The notes: a model not told the origin generated them from the sequence alone. DNA of 64,000 bases from Bradyrhizobium erythrophlei (GCF_900129505.1 NZ_LT670818.1:3629001-3693000); one strand, 5' to 3'; shown: positions 42,589 to 51,344, numbered from the stretch's first letter. Made by a program: numbers and translations.

Positions 42589-43650
42589 ATGGCCGCCACG
42601 CGGATCGACTGCGATATCCATCCCGCCGTGGGCGGAACGCGCACGACGCTATTGCCCTATCTCGACGATCACTGGAAGGAACAGGTGGTGAGCCGGGCCA
42701 TCGACGGGCTCGATCTGACCAGCTATCCGCCCGACATGCCGCTATCCGGCCGTGCCGACTGGCGGCCGGCCAAGGGCAAGCCCGGCAGCGATCTTGAGAT
42801 GGTCCGGCGCGGGGCGTTTGACCAGCTCGGCGCGAGCCACGCGATCTGCAACGTGCTGTACGGGGCGCAGGCGGTCTACGATCCCTATATGGCCGCCGCC
42901 TTCTGCAAAGCGATCAACGACTGGATCGCGGCCGAATGGCTTTCGCGGGACAAGCGCCTGCGGGCCTCGATCGTGGTGCCCCTGCAGGCGCCGGATCTGG
43001 CGATCGAGGAAATCGAGCGCCGCGCCGGCGACGACAGGTTCGTCTCGGTGCTGGTGCTGGCGCAGGGCGAGACGCTGCTGGGGCGCCGCCATTTCTGGCC
43101 GGTGTGGCAGGCCGCCGAGAAACACCAACTGCCGATCGCGATCCACGCCGGCAGCGAATATCGCGCCGCGCCGAGTTCGGTCGGCTGGCCGTCCTATCGC
43201 TACGAATATTATCTGGCCGAGGCGCAGGCGTTTCAGGCCCAGGTGCTCAGCCTGATCTACGAGGGCGTGTTCGTGAAGTTTCCCGGCCTCAAGGTGGTGC
43301 TGATGGAATCCGGCGTGAGCTGGCTGCCGGCCTTCATGTGGCGCGCCAACAAGACCTGGCGCGGCGTCCGCGTCGAGGTGCCGTGGGTCGACCGCGAGCC
43401 GGCCGCCATCATGCGCGACCACATCCGCCTGACCACGCAGCCCTTCGACAGTCCGCCGGACGCCAAGGGCGTCGCCGACATCATCGATATGATCGGCTCC
43501 GACAAGATGTTCCTCTTTTCGTCGGATTACCCGCACTGGCAATTCGACGGCGACGACGCGATCCCGCCGCATCTGCCCGCCAGTCTCGTGGCGCGCATGT
43601 GTGAAGACAATCCGCTCGAAACCTTTCCGCGGCTGAAGCTCGCCGCTTGA
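42589..43650 (+). CDS. Amidohydrolase family protein (ACMSD-like)
   Basis: This 353-residue cytosolic metal hydrolase or decarboxylase begins RIDCDIHPAVG, the family's N-terminal metal motif. Later it has IHAGSEYR, VLMESGVSWLPAFMWR and FSSDYPHWQFDGDD with the conserved C-terminal aspartate. These features match the Amidohydro_2 group that includes gamma-resorcylate and ACMS decarboxylases. The first gene of a three-gene operon with a second amidohydrolase and a Rieske protein, it probably acts on an aromatic or lactone compound. Confidence 0.85.
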   Translation: MAATRIDCDIHPAVGGTRTTLLPYLDDHWKEQVVSRAIDGLDLTSYPPDMPLSGRADWRPAKGKPGSDLEMVRRGAFDQLGASHAICNVLYGAQAVYDPYMAAAFCKAINDWIAAEWLSRDKRLRASIVVPLQAPDLAIEEIERRAGDDRFVSVLVLAQGETLLGRRHFWPVWQAAEKHQLPIAIHAGSEYRAAPSSVGWPSYRYEYYLAEAQAFQAQVLSLIYEGVFVKFPGLKVVLMESGVSWLPAFMWRANKTWRGVRVEVPWVDREPAAIMRDHIRLTTQPFDSPPDAKGVADIIDMIGSDKMFLFSSDYPHWQFDGDDAIPPHLPASLVARMCEDNPLETFPRLKLAA

Positions 43651-43667
43651 TCTCCAAGGAGGTTCGC

Positions 43668-44774
43668 ATGAGTGATGTCATCGACCGCCCCGTGTTCGAA
43701 CAGGAGGCGAAAAGCCGGCTGCGCATCATCGACTGCGACGTGCATCCGAGCCTGCATTCGCGCGCCGACCTCAATCCGTTCCTGTCGAAGCGCTGGCAGG
43801 AACACTTGAAGACCTACGGCGATCATTTGCGCACGCCCTATATCGGCACCACGCCCTATCCGCGCTCCTCGCCGCTGATCGCGCGGCGCGATGCCTGGCC
43901 GCCGACCGGCGGGCCGCCCGGATCCGATCTCGCCTTCATGCGCAAGCAGCACCTCGATCCGCTCGACATCGAGTTCGGCCTGCTGCAGGTGCTCGACCTC
44001 TTCATCTTCTCGCAACAGAATCTCGATTTCGGCGCCGCGATCCAGCGCGCCGTCAATGAGTGGCAGCTCGCCAACTGGTGCAGCCGCGAGCCGCGGCTGA
44101 AGGCCTCCATTCTGGTCGGCCAGGACGACACCGAAGCGGCGATCGCCGAGATCGAGCGCTGCGCCAAGATCGGCCAATATGTCCAGATCAATGTCTCGCC
44201 GCGCGCCAACGAGCCGCTCGGCCGCCACCGCTACTGGCCGATCTATGCGCGCTGCGAGGAGCTCGGCCTGCCGCTCGGCATTCACGTCGGCGGTTATGGC
44301 GGCCACGCGCCGACAGCGAGCGGCTGGCCGTCTTATTACGCCGAGGAGCACCAGTCGAATGCGCATTCGATGGCGGCGACGCTGACGAGCTTTGTCATCG
44401 AAGGCGTGCCCGAGCGGTTTCCGAAACTCAAGATCGTGTTCATCGAGGGCGGCTTCGGCTGGATCTCCTCGACGATGTGGCGGATGGACCAGCATTTTGA
44501 AAAATTCCGCAGCGAGGTGCCGCATCTCAAGCGCCGCCCGTCGGAATATGTCCGCGAGCATTTCTGGTTCACGACGCAACCGATCGACGAGCCGGACGAA
44601 GCGCGGCATCTGCGCTCGCTGATCGAATGGGTCGGCGTCGACCGCCTGCTGTTCTCCTCGGATTATCCGCATTGGGATTTCGACGATCCGCGTTTTGCCT
44701 TCAAGACGCCGTTGACGGAGGCCGAACGGCAAAAGATCTTCAACGGCAACGCCCGCGCGCTGTACAAGCTTTGA
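43668..44774 (+). CDS. Amidohydrolase family protein (ACMSD-like), second copy
   Basis: The 368-residue product starts at ATG 43668 with AAGGAGG upstream, 17 bases after the first amidohydrolase. It shows the same layout: RIIDCDVHPS, IHVGGYGGHAPTASGWP, VFIEGGFGWISSTMWRMD and FSSDYPHWDFDDP. The two proteins are paralogues and may form a heteromer or carry out successive steps. The reaction (hydrolysis or decarboxylation) cannot be decided from sequence. Confidence 0.85.
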   Translation: MSDVIDRPVFEQEAKSRLRIIDCDVHPSLHSRADLNPFLSKRWQEHLKTYGDHLRTPYIGTTPYPRSSPLIARRDAWPPTGGPPGSDLAFMRKQHLDPLDIEFGLLQVLDLFIFSQQNLDFGAAIQRAVNEWQLANWCSREPRLKASILVGQDDTEAAIAEIERCAKIGQYVQINVSPRANEPLGRHRYWPIYARCEELGLPLGIHVGGYGGHAPTASGWPSYYAEEHQSNAHSMAATLTSFVIEGVPERFPKLKIVFIEGGFGWISSTMWRMDQHFEKFRSEVPHLKRRPSEYVREHFWFTTQPIDEPDEARHLRSLIEWVGVDRLLFSSDYPHWDFDDPRFAFKTPLTEAERQKIFNGNARALYKL

Positions 44775-44778
44775 TCGC

Positions 44779-45201
44779 ATGACCCGTCACATCGTTGCCC
44801 GCACCACGGAGATCCCGCCCGGCGGCAACAAGGTGGTCGGCGTGGACGGTCGCGACATCGTGGTGTTCCACGTCAACGGCGAATATTTCGCGCTGCTCAA
44901 CCGCTGCCCGCACGCCGGCGCGCCGCTCGACAAGGCCGCCTGCGTGGCGCGGCTGACCTCGCCGGAGCCCGGGGTTTATCAGCGCTCGCGTGTCGGCGAA
45001 CTGCTGCGCTGCGCCTGGCACGGCTGGGAATTCGACATGCGCACTGGCCAGTCCTGGTTCGATCCGAAACGCGTCAAGGTGCGGACCTATCCGGTCGTGA
45101 TCGAGGACGGCGAGACGCTCGCCAAGGGGCCCTATGTGGCGGAGACGTTTCCGGTGCATATCGAAGACAGTTACGTCGTGATCGAGATCAACAGCCAATA
45201 A
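44779..45201 (+). CDS. Rieske [2Fe-2S] ferredoxin-like protein
   Basis: The 140-residue protein has both Rieske motifs: C43-P-H45 in NRCPHAGAP and C78-AW-H81 in CAWHGWEF. An insertion of about 32 residues lies between them. It is of stand-alone size, so it likely serves as electron carrier for an oxygenase or is a subunit of one. No oxygenase large subunit is adjacent. It is coupled tightly (4 bases) to the second amidohydrolase. Confidence 0.9.
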   Translation: MTRHIVARTTEIPPGGNKVVGVDGRDIVVFHVNGEYFALLNRCPHAGAPLDKAACVARLTSPEPGVYQRSRVGELLRCAWHGWEFDMRTGQSWFDPKRVKVRTYPVVIEDGETLAKGPYVAETFPVHIEDSYVVIEINSQ

Positions 45202-45205
45202 GGGA

Positions 45206-45281
45206 CGTCATTGCGAGCGCAGCGAAGCAATCCAACTTCCTTTGCTGCCCAATGGATTGCTTCGCTGCGCTCGCAATGACG
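45206..45281. repeat. REP-like palindrome, 29-bp perfect arms
   Basis: The arms 45206-45234 and 45253-45281 are perfect reverse complements starting CGTCATTGCGAGCG, with an 18-base loop. It directly follows the Rieske stop and could also end transcription. The sequence type is a known abundant intergenic palindrome in bradyrhizobia and relatives. Confidence 0.9.
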
Positions 45282-45454
45282 AAAATCTTAGCGCGCAGTT
45301 TTCCTTCGGCGACCTGTCACAGCCGCAGGTCCCGCGAGCACGTCGCCCGGGCGGTTTGAAGGCGGGGATAAGGTAACGATTTTCCGCCCCCCGTCGCAAA
45401 ACCATGATCCCGGTGCTATAAGGCTGCCTGATTTTCCACGGCGGTGAGAAGAGA

Positions 45455-45661
45455 ATGTCGAAGCAGTCGATGCGCGAGGAGGCCGAGCGCCTGATTCGCG
45501 AAACCATGGAACGCAAGACCATCGTCGTGAAGCAGGGCAATACCCGCATCGAGACGCTCTGCGGCAAATGCGGCGCGCCCAACCGGATCTCGGCGGAAAA
45601 AGGCGCCACGCGGGTGAAATTCGCCTGCAAGCAGTGCGGGCACCAGCAAGAGACGCTGTGA
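45455..45661 (+). CDS. Small zinc-ribbon protein
   Basis: The 68-residue product has a helical N-terminal half (SMREEAERLIRETMERK) and a C-terminal zinc ribbon CGKCGAPNRI ... FACKQCGHQQ. GGTGAGAAGAG precedes ATG 45455. It may bind RNA, DNA or a protein. I do not recognise a named family. It stands alone after the REP element. Confidence 0.7.
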   Translation: MSKQSMREEAERLIRETMERKTIVVKQGNTRIETLCGKCGAPNRISAEKGATRVKFACKQCGHQQETL

Positions 45662-45734
45662 CCGGCGACGCTGTGATGGCGACCGTGTGATAGCGACACC
45701 GTGATACCGAGGGTGTGAAGCCGGCCCCCGGCCG

Positions 45735-46301
45735 CTACTTCAGCACCTCGCAGACGGTCTGGTGATCGCGCCCGAGCATGCCGGCGTTGCGTGCTGACAC
45801 CGCACTCCACCAGGCCTCCAGCGCCGTGCGGTCGCAGCGCAGCCTGACGCTCATGCCGTCGGCAAATCTGATCCAGGCCGCGAAGCGATGGCTCGGCACC
45901 GCGATCACGACCGGAATATCCGCGCTCAGCGCGCGCTCGACCAGATAGGACAGGCCCTTGCCCTCGCATTCCTGCCGTCCGAACCGGTTGACGATCACGA
46001 GGTCGGCGCCCTCATCGATCGCGTTGGCGATCTGGGCGCCGGCGTCGAGCAGCTTGCCGACATCCAGCCTGCAGCCGGTCGCGCCGGCCCCGAGGTTTTG
46101 AAATAGCTGCCGTTCCTCGCCGGTATGGACCAGCATCGCGGATAGTTTTGGCGCATCGACACAATGATGGCCTGTCTGCACAAGCCCGACCGCGCGATAG
46201 CCGCGAATGTTCAGGTCCGAGGCAAAATCATGCAGCACTCGATCAGGATCCTGATCCCGTTCGTAGACCAGTGCGGCAAGGTCGCATTGGGAATCGAACA
46301 C
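45735..46301 (-). CDS. DUF2478 family protein (molybdenum-associated NTPase-like)
   Basis: The 188-residue protein starts at GTG 46301 (GGAG nine bases upstream), giving VFDSQCDLAALVYE, the family start. Later motifs are GYRAVGLVQTG, GATGCRLDVGKLLDAG and GADLVIVNRFGRQE. DUF2478 genes are often found beside molybdate transport and molybdenum-cofactor genes, which agrees with modD and mop a few kilobases away. Its exact role is not known. Confidence 0.75.
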   Translation of the reverse strand: MFDSQCDLAALVYERDQDPDRVLHDFASDLNIRGYRAVGLVQTGHHCVDAPKLSAMLVHTGEERQLFQNLGAGATGCRLDVGKLLDAGAQIANAIDEGADLVIVNRFGRQECEGKGLSYLVERALSADIPVVIAVPSHRFAAWIRFADGMSVRLRCDRTALEAWWSAVSARNAGMLGRDHQTVCEVLK

Positions 46302-46526
46302 GTCGGCATCTCCGCAAATTATGTGACCGGGGAGTGACCGCGGCGGCTTGGCTCTCCCTGCCGCGCGGGCCATTCGGAAACTTCGGTGTGTTTCGGCATA
46401 TACCACTAAATCGCCCGCCAGACTACGGCCTGCCGGGCGGGTCCGATCAACAAACCGGGGCTAGACGCCGCCGACTGTAACGATATATTCGCAAGAATAT
46501 AACGAAAAATTGTCCGGAGCGCGCCG

Positions 46527-46907
46527 ATGAAGATCGACACCCAGGCCCTTACCACCTGCGAGGTCGCGGCCGATGGCGGCGCCGTTTCGCTCGGGTTCGT
46601 GGATGCCACCGGCGCGCCCGCGACCATCCGGCTGACGCTGAACCAGGTCGGCGCGCTGGCGATGACGCTGCCGGGTCTGATCGACAAGGCGCTGCAGGCC
46701 CGCTTCGGCGACCAGAGCCTGCGCTACGCCTACCCGCTGGCGTCGTGGCGCGTCGAGCAATCATCCGATCCCACCCAGACCATGGTGACGCTGCGCTCCG
46801 TCGACGGCTTCAGCGTCTGCTTTTCGATCCCGCGGCAGCAGCAGAGCGAACTCGGCGCGGCGCTGGTTGCGCATAGCCCGCCTGATGCTACGCTGCGGCC
46901 GCATTGA
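46527..46907 (+). CDS. Hypothetical protein
   Basis: This 126-residue protein, with a CCGGAG upstream of ATG 46527, has a mixed alpha/beta profile: MKIDTQALTTCEVAADGG..., an RLTLNQVGALAMTLPGLIDKAL helix and a strand-rich centre. No domain is recognised. It is divergent from the DUF2478 gene with a 225-base gap and may share its regulation. Confidence 0.6.
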   Translation: MKIDTQALTTCEVAADGGAVSLGFVDATGAPATIRLTLNQVGALAMTLPGLIDKALQARFGDQSLRYAYPLASWRVEQSSDPTQTMVTLRSVDGFSVCFSIPRQQQSELGAALVAHSPPDATLRPH

Positions 46908-47175
46908 CATCGGCATCCCGGGTTCGCGACTTCGTTGTGTGCCTGATGACGGGCGCCGCAAAGCAAGCAATCATGCGTTGCGGTGGACAGTAGACGGATC
47001 CTCCGACGCTCTGCGAACCCTGACACCGGTGCGCGCAGCCAGCATGGCCGGCGAAAGGCGCAAATATCGCAATCGATGTGTGGGCTATTTCACACCCTCA
47101 GATAGAGGATTGGACTAGATACGAGTTGATTGAGAGCAAGTGCCGTTCCGGTTTGGTATGATCAGGAGAGAGGCC

Positions 47176-47301
47176 ATGCGTGCGATCAGGATTCTCGGAG
47201 TACTCGCAACGATCCTGGCGGCGACGTGCGTCGCCACGTCGGTGTCTGCTTGTCCCGCAGGGTACAAGGTGTGCGGGGGTGCCTGCTGCCCCGGCCGGTG
47301 A
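47176..47301 (+). CDS. Small secreted cysteine-rich peptide
   Basis: The 41-residue frame has CAGGAGAG upstream of ATG 47176. It starts MRAIRILGVLATILAAT with a signal peptide probably cleaved before CPAGYKVCGGACCPGR, a 16-residue mature part with five cysteines in the order CPxGYxxCGxxCC. It precedes the gene at 47335 by 33 bases and may be co-transcribed. Its role is unknown. Metal binding or a disulfide-linked exported peptide would fit. Confidence 0.5.
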   Translation: MRAIRILGVLATILAATCVATSVSACPAGYKVCGGACCPGR

Positions 47302-47334
47302 GCGTTGTCGATCGGTACCCGAGAGGAGGCAATC

Positions 47335-48210
47335 ATGCGAAAAATGACCATGCTTGCGTTGGCCGCGGCCGTGTTGGCCGTTCCGTCGGCGGCGTACTAC
47401 ATGACGACGCCCACCAATGATCCTCTGGGCGACACGCTGCGAGGATATGGATTCGTACCGATCAATCCGCCGTCCAATCTGATGACCGTTGGATCGCTTT
47501 ACTACGTCGATTCCAAGGTGAGGGACTTCACGACGATCTGTCCCGCCGAGAAATCGGATATCGAGGAAGCCGTGGTCTCGTCTCGCAGCCTGGAGATGCA
47601 GGAAAGTCTCGAACGCAACGGACAACTCGCCACCGGCGTCAAGATCGATGTGGGATGGCTGCTCAAAGGCAGTGTCGACAAGAATTATGTCGTGAAGGTG
47701 CATTCGTCGCTGACCGACGTCGTGCTGGACGAAATCCCGCTTGGCACCAACTGGTTGATTTTCGCCAAGCTGATGGAAAAGCCCCAGTGCAACCAAATTG
47801 CCATGCAATACCTTCGGGCAGGCGGTTACGTATGCCAGGGCCAAAAAATTCTGCGGGCCACCGCCGAGTTCAAGCTGGACCGCGACGCGCAGAGCAAACT
47901 CGGAGCCAATGCGACGGCAACTCCCGGCGATGTCAAGGACATCGTGAAACTTGCTGTCGAAACGCAGAGCGACCAGGCCGTGGTCGACAAGGAGGGCCGG
48001 CTGCTCGCCGGGAAGGCGTTGGAATACGGCGTCTCGATGACCCCTATCTGCCTCGCGCCACCGAATTCGCGCTTCGAACGTGTTCTTCCGCGCACGGCGC
48101 TGGGTCAGTTCACCAATTTCGTCCTGTTCAACATCCTCGAGCCAATCTTGCCGGCCAGACCCGACCATCTTGAGGTGGCGCAGGCTGCCAACGTCGAGGG
48201 ACCGAAGTAA
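47335..48210 (+). CDS. Hypothetical exported protein
   Basis: GAGGAGG precedes ATG 47335. The 291-residue product has a signal peptide (MRKMTMLALAAAVLAVPSAA) and then a domain with GSLYYVD, TTICPAE, a repeated alternation of helices and strands, and four cysteines. No family is recognised. It follows the cysteine-rich peptide gene and precedes convergent modD, so it is probably a periplasmic or surface protein. Some phage-like or lipoprotein families show similar composition. Confidence 0.6.
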   Translation: MRKMTMLALAAAVLAVPSAAYYMTTPTNDPLGDTLRGYGFVPINPPSNLMTVGSLYYVDSKVRDFTTICPAEKSDIEEAVVSSRSLEMQESLERNGQLATGVKIDVGWLLKGSVDKNYVVKVHSSLTDVVLDEIPLGTNWLIFAKLMEKPQCNQIAMQYLRAGGYVCQGQKILRATAEFKLDRDAQSKLGANATATPGDVKDIVKLAVETQSDQAVVDKEGRLLAGKALEYGVSMTPICLAPPNSRFERVLPRTALGQFTNFVLFNILEPILPARPDHLEVAQAANVEGPK

Positions 48211-48394
48211 ACGACCGCTCGCAACTCGAAAAAGCGGACCACAACGCGGCGTCGGATTCCCCGGACTCTTCGACGCCGAAGGTGCAAGCCGGCGGGGCAT
48301 AGCGCAAGGCGTGGTCTCGGATCAAGGTACCCGGCCGCTCCTTCCGGTTTTGACGGCCCGAGAGATCGCAGGTCGGCGTCAGCCGGATGCCGCG

Positions 48395-49243
48395 CTAGGC
48401 GTTCGGGCGAATTCTCACCTGCACGTCGCGCGGTTTTGCCAGATAAGGCGACGAGGTGACCAGGACATCGGCACCCGCTTGCGCATAGGCGGCGGCATTG
48501 CCCGAATTGACCCCGCCGGCGACGGCGACCACGGGCCGGGGTCGCGCGCTTCGCAGCCGTTCAACCAGCGTGGCGACGTCAGGCGGTGCAAATTTCTCCA
48601 GCTGAACCACATCGAAACCCGCCTCCGCCGCGGCAATCGCCGCCGCGACGCTCGTCACCTCGATCACCAGCTTCTTTTCCGGACCAACCCGTCTCAGCCG
48701 CTCGACGGTCGCCGCAAGCTTCTCCTCGCCCAGGAAGCCACGGTGTTCGGGAAACACGAGCACCGTCTCGGACAGGCCCAGCCGGTGCATCACGGCGCCG
48801 CCTGCCTTCACCGCCGCGACCGCATAGCGCTTGGTGCCGGGTGTATTCTTGCGCGTGCAGGCCACGACGATGCCGGGAGAGACCGCAGTGGCGGCCTCGA
48901 CGATCTCGCGGGCCGCGGTGGCGACGCCCGACCAGATCTCGATCAGGGTTTGCGCGACCTTCCAGCTTCGCAGCAATCCGCCGGCCGAACCTCGCGCCGT
49001 CAGAATGGGGGTGCCGGGCCGAAGCGTCGTGCCGCTGGTCGCCGAAAGGTCTACGCTGCACCCGGACATTTCGATGATGGCGGCGGCGTCCTCGGCAAGC
49101 GCGAGCACCATCGAATCGCGTGCGGCAAATTCCATCGTGCCCGCGGCGCCGCAGATGCCCAGCGCCTCGGTCGTGAGGTCGCCATACGGCACGTCGTCGG
49201 CCAGCAGGCATTCGAGTTCCGCGCGGGTTGCAACTGTCGGCAT
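48395..49243 (-). CDS. modD: ModD, nicotinate-nucleotide pyrophosphorylase-like protein
   Basis: This 282-residue protein has the quinolinate phosphoribosyltransferase fold: ADDVPYGDLTTEALG, RSWKVAQTLIEIWSGVATAA, ACTRKNTPGTKRYAVAAVKAGG and FDVVQLEKFAPPD, with VAVAGGVNSGNAAAYAQ. The ModD variant accompanies molybdate transport genes, and its role there is unclear. A mop gene and a DUF2478 gene lie nearby, but no modABC genes are in this window. Confidence 0.88.
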   Translation of the reverse strand: MPTVATRAELECLLADDVPYGDLTTEALGICGAAGTMEFAARDSMVLALAEDAAAIIEMSGCSVDLSATSGTTLRPGTPILTARGSAGGLLRSWKVAQTLIEIWSGVATAAREIVEAATAVSPGIVVACTRKNTPGTKRYAVAAVKAGGAVMHRLGLSETVLVFPEHRGFLGEEKLAATVERLRRVGPEKKLVIEVTSVAAAIAAAEAGFDVVQLEKFAPPDVATLVERLRSARPRPVVAVAGGVNSGNAAAYAQAGADVLVTSSPYLAKPRDVQVRIRPNA

Positions 49244-49275
49244 GGCAAGGCTCGCTTGACGCTATGTCCGCATGA

Positions 49276-49539
49276 ATACATCGATGCCCGGACGATGTCA
49301 GCCTGATCGTAGCCCACAAAATCTCGAAACAGGAGCCTTGCGGCGGGGGACTGCGCAGCGAACTCGCCGACGCGGTCCTTGCCGGCCGCGCGGCGCTGAT
49401 CGCGGTGTCGGAGAAATGCGTCGATGCCTCGAAGGATTTCACCGGCGAACGCGGTACCACGTTGCCCTATGCGCGCCGCGTCGTCGATGAATGGTGGCGG
49501 GTTTGCCGTCGCGATGCCATCATGCGCGGCATCCGCTGA
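49276..49539 (+). pseudogene. Possible gene remnant, frame open without start
   Basis: A plus-strand frame (SLIVAHKISKQEPC, LADAVLAGRAALIAVSEKC, VVDEWWRVCRR, stop at 49539) has convincing protein-like composition but no ATG/GTG/TTG near its 5' end, and a stop at 49273. It lies between modD and mop. It may be the 3' part of a lost gene. The family is unrecognised. Confidence 0.3.
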
Positions 49540-49565
49540 TGGCGCGTCCGGCGCCCGCCCTGAAA

Positions 49566-49772
49566 CTACTTTCCGATCACGACGTCCGAAGACTTGATCA
49601 CAGCCGACACGCTGTCGCCGACCTTAAGCGCGAGGTCGTCGACGGCCTCGTTGGTGATCGAGGAAAACACCGTCAGGCCGGAAGCGAGTTCGACCTTCAC
49701 ATGGGCCGTCGTCGTTCCCTTGGTGACGGCAACAACCTTGCCGGGAAGTATATTGCGTGCGCTCAATTTCAT
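49566..49772 (-). CDS. mop: Molybdopterin/molybdate-binding protein Mop (TOBE, molbindin)
   Basis: The 68-residue protein is a single TOBE domain: KLSARNILPGKVVAVTKG, HVKVELASG, VFSSITNEAVDDLALKVGDSV and AVIKSSDVVIGK. Such molbindins bind molybdate as oligomers and buffer it in the cytoplasm. It completes a small molybdenum group with modD and DUF2478. Confidence 0.92.
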   Translation of the reverse strand: MKLSARNILPGKVVAVTKGTTTAHVKVELASGLTVFSSITNEAVDDLALKVGDSVSAVIKSSDVVIGK

Positions 49773-49928
49773 TTGTTCGTTCCTTGTTGACCCGGACAGC
49801 TTGATGGATTTCAGAATTCCCCAAGCGACGCGGGTTGCTCTGTCGGATTCTGCAAAACCGCTTTCGGCAGCCGTGCAGCAGTAGCCCACAATTCACGCGT
49901 TTCGTACTGCAACGATCCGGAGGTCATC

Positions 49929-50279
49929 ATGACCGATTCTGCTCTGCCATCTGTCCCCCGGCATCGTCAACTGCCAATCGCCGTGATTTTGGGTGCCCAC
50001 GAGATCGCCCCGGCCGGCCAGCCGGTCCTGGCGGTCTTTTCGTTGTCTGAAGCCGTGCGATCGCCGGTTTATGTCTCCGCGGGGGGAACGAACCGACCCG
50101 ACGGGCAAATCAGCAAAAACCTGTCCAGCCCCGCCGCGAAAAATATTCTGGTTTTCCGAAGACCCAAATCAGCTTTATATCCGCCCCCGTCCCGTCCCAC
50201 AGAGGGGCGGCTCGCGATCGTCACGAACGCGGGACGGGATGCGGTGGACGCTGATGTGCCTTTGACGAACGGCACCTGA
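49929..50279 (+). pseudogene. Truncated gene start fused to dispersed repeat
   Basis: A strong GGAGGT lies six bases before ATG 49929. The first 30 or so residues (RQLPIAVILGAHEIA) resemble the start of molybdenum-hydroxylase accessory proteins (XdhC/YqeB-like). From about residue 65 on, the translation follows a repeat that continues to about 50600. The gene appears cut off by that repeat. The XdhC/YqeB comparison is from memory and weak. Confidence 0.4.
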
Positions 50280-50600
50280 GGCGGACGGCAAAATCGTGTG
50301 GTCCTGACGCCTCGACGCTGGCGTCAAGTTTGCGGGAAGCAATTTCCGCAAGCGACGGTGACAAGAAAGCCCGATCGCCGGGGAGAGTACGACATAAGCC
50401 GTAAAACCATTGCGCGGGGAATGCCGGGTGTTTCCCGGTGTGACCTGACAACGCGTGTGCGTTCTACCACACTCATTGCACACGCGGCTATCGGGCGCAT
50501 CGGACGCCCGGCATTCCCTGCGCCCTCTGAACGGAGAGGGCGGAACGAGCAGGCAAGACTCGCGCGAATTGCGCGGCGAGATCGCGAAGGTGTGGCCATG
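50140..50600. repeat. Dispersed bradyrhizobial intergenic repeat with nested hairpins
   Basis: The segment resembles a long intergenic repeat that I know from bradyrhizobial genomes. It contains GGGAATGCCGGG (50417-50428) pairing with CCCGGCATTCCC (50507-50518), and inside it CGCGTGTGC (50452-50460) pairing with GCACACGCG (50478-50486). The nested perfect stems show it can fold. No gene is supported. Confidence 0.6.
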
Positions 50601-50656
50601 GCTGTTTGAAATTTAACCTATGCCAACGCGTGCGTGCGAACGCGCTGCACTCTCAC

Positions 50657-50850
50657 ATCGTCCCTGCGAAAGCACTACTGCATGCACACATCTTTTGGTT
50701 CGCGCGACGGCTTCGACAAAATAGCGAGTCTTTTCAATGATCGCTGAATGAGCGACCGGAAAGCCGCTCCAAAGTCGGGGGTCATCTAAGTATCTGTATT
50801 TGAGTCGATTTTGGAGGTGTGGCATGCAGTAGTGCTTTCGCGGGGACGAC
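50657..50850. mobile_element. 194-bp element with ~33-bp terminal inverted repeats (MITE-like)
   Basis: Bases 50657-50689 and 50817-50850 are inverted copies with three differences, sharing GCATGCAGTAGTGCTTTCGC. The internal 127 bases encode nothing recognisable. Size and ends fit a small non-autonomous element, or a hairpin-forming intergenic repeat. Confidence 0.5.
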
Positions 50851-50899
50851 GTTCAGGGATTTTCGCCCCAAAGGCCCCGATGCTTTCCTCACGCCCCTT

Positions 50900-51262
50900 C
50901 TACTGCCCCGGCAACTTCCCGACGCTGATCTCGATCGCCGCGTAATACGCCGCGAGATCCTCGATGTCCTTGTCGGACAAAGTCGGCGCGACCACGCTCA
51001 TCGCGTCGTTCTTCCGCAGCCCCGATTTGAACGCCTGCAATTGCGCGACGAGATAGGGCTCGATCTGGCTCGCGATGTTCGGCGAGTCGGGGGTTTTCGA
51101 GAGGCCGTCGAGGCCGTGACAGGCCTGGCACATCATCGCCTTGGCGCGGCCGGCCTTGACGTCGCCGGCCTGGCTCATGCCGGAGGTCGCCGCGAGAACA
51201 CAAATCGGTACAATCAGCTGGACGGCCAGCACGGCCGTCCTTGAAAACGCAATCATGACCAT
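50900..51262 (-). CDS. Class I cytochrome c
   Basis: The 120-residue protein has a signal peptide (TAVLAVQLIVPICVLAA...) and one haem-binding CQACH with downstream methionines as axial-ligand candidates. It is periplasmic. It follows the sorbosone-dehydrogenase-like gene on the same strand and is the likely electron acceptor of that enzyme. ATG 51256 is an alternative start. Confidence 0.88.
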   Translation of the reverse strand: MVMIAFSRTAVLAVQLIVPICVLAATSGMSQAGDVKAGRAKAMMCQACHGLDGLSKTPDSPNIASQIEPYLVAQLQAFKSGLRKNDAMSVVAPTLSDKDIEDLAAYYAAIEISVGKLPGQ

Positions 51263-51300
51263 GGACCCTCGGGGAATTCGGACAGACGATGGAAGAAAAT

Positions 51301-51330
51301 GGGATGGCCCCCATCCGTGGGGGCCATCCC
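51301..51330. terminator. Strong hairpin between dehydrogenase and cytochrome c genes
   Basis: GGGATGGCCCCCA (51301-51313) pairs perfectly with TGGGGGCCATCCC (51318-51330) around a 4-base loop. No U-tract follows on either strand, so it may be an attenuator or RNA-stabilising hairpin setting unequal expression rather than a full terminator. Confidence 0.65.
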
Positions 51331-51344
51331 GGAGATCGCGGACG

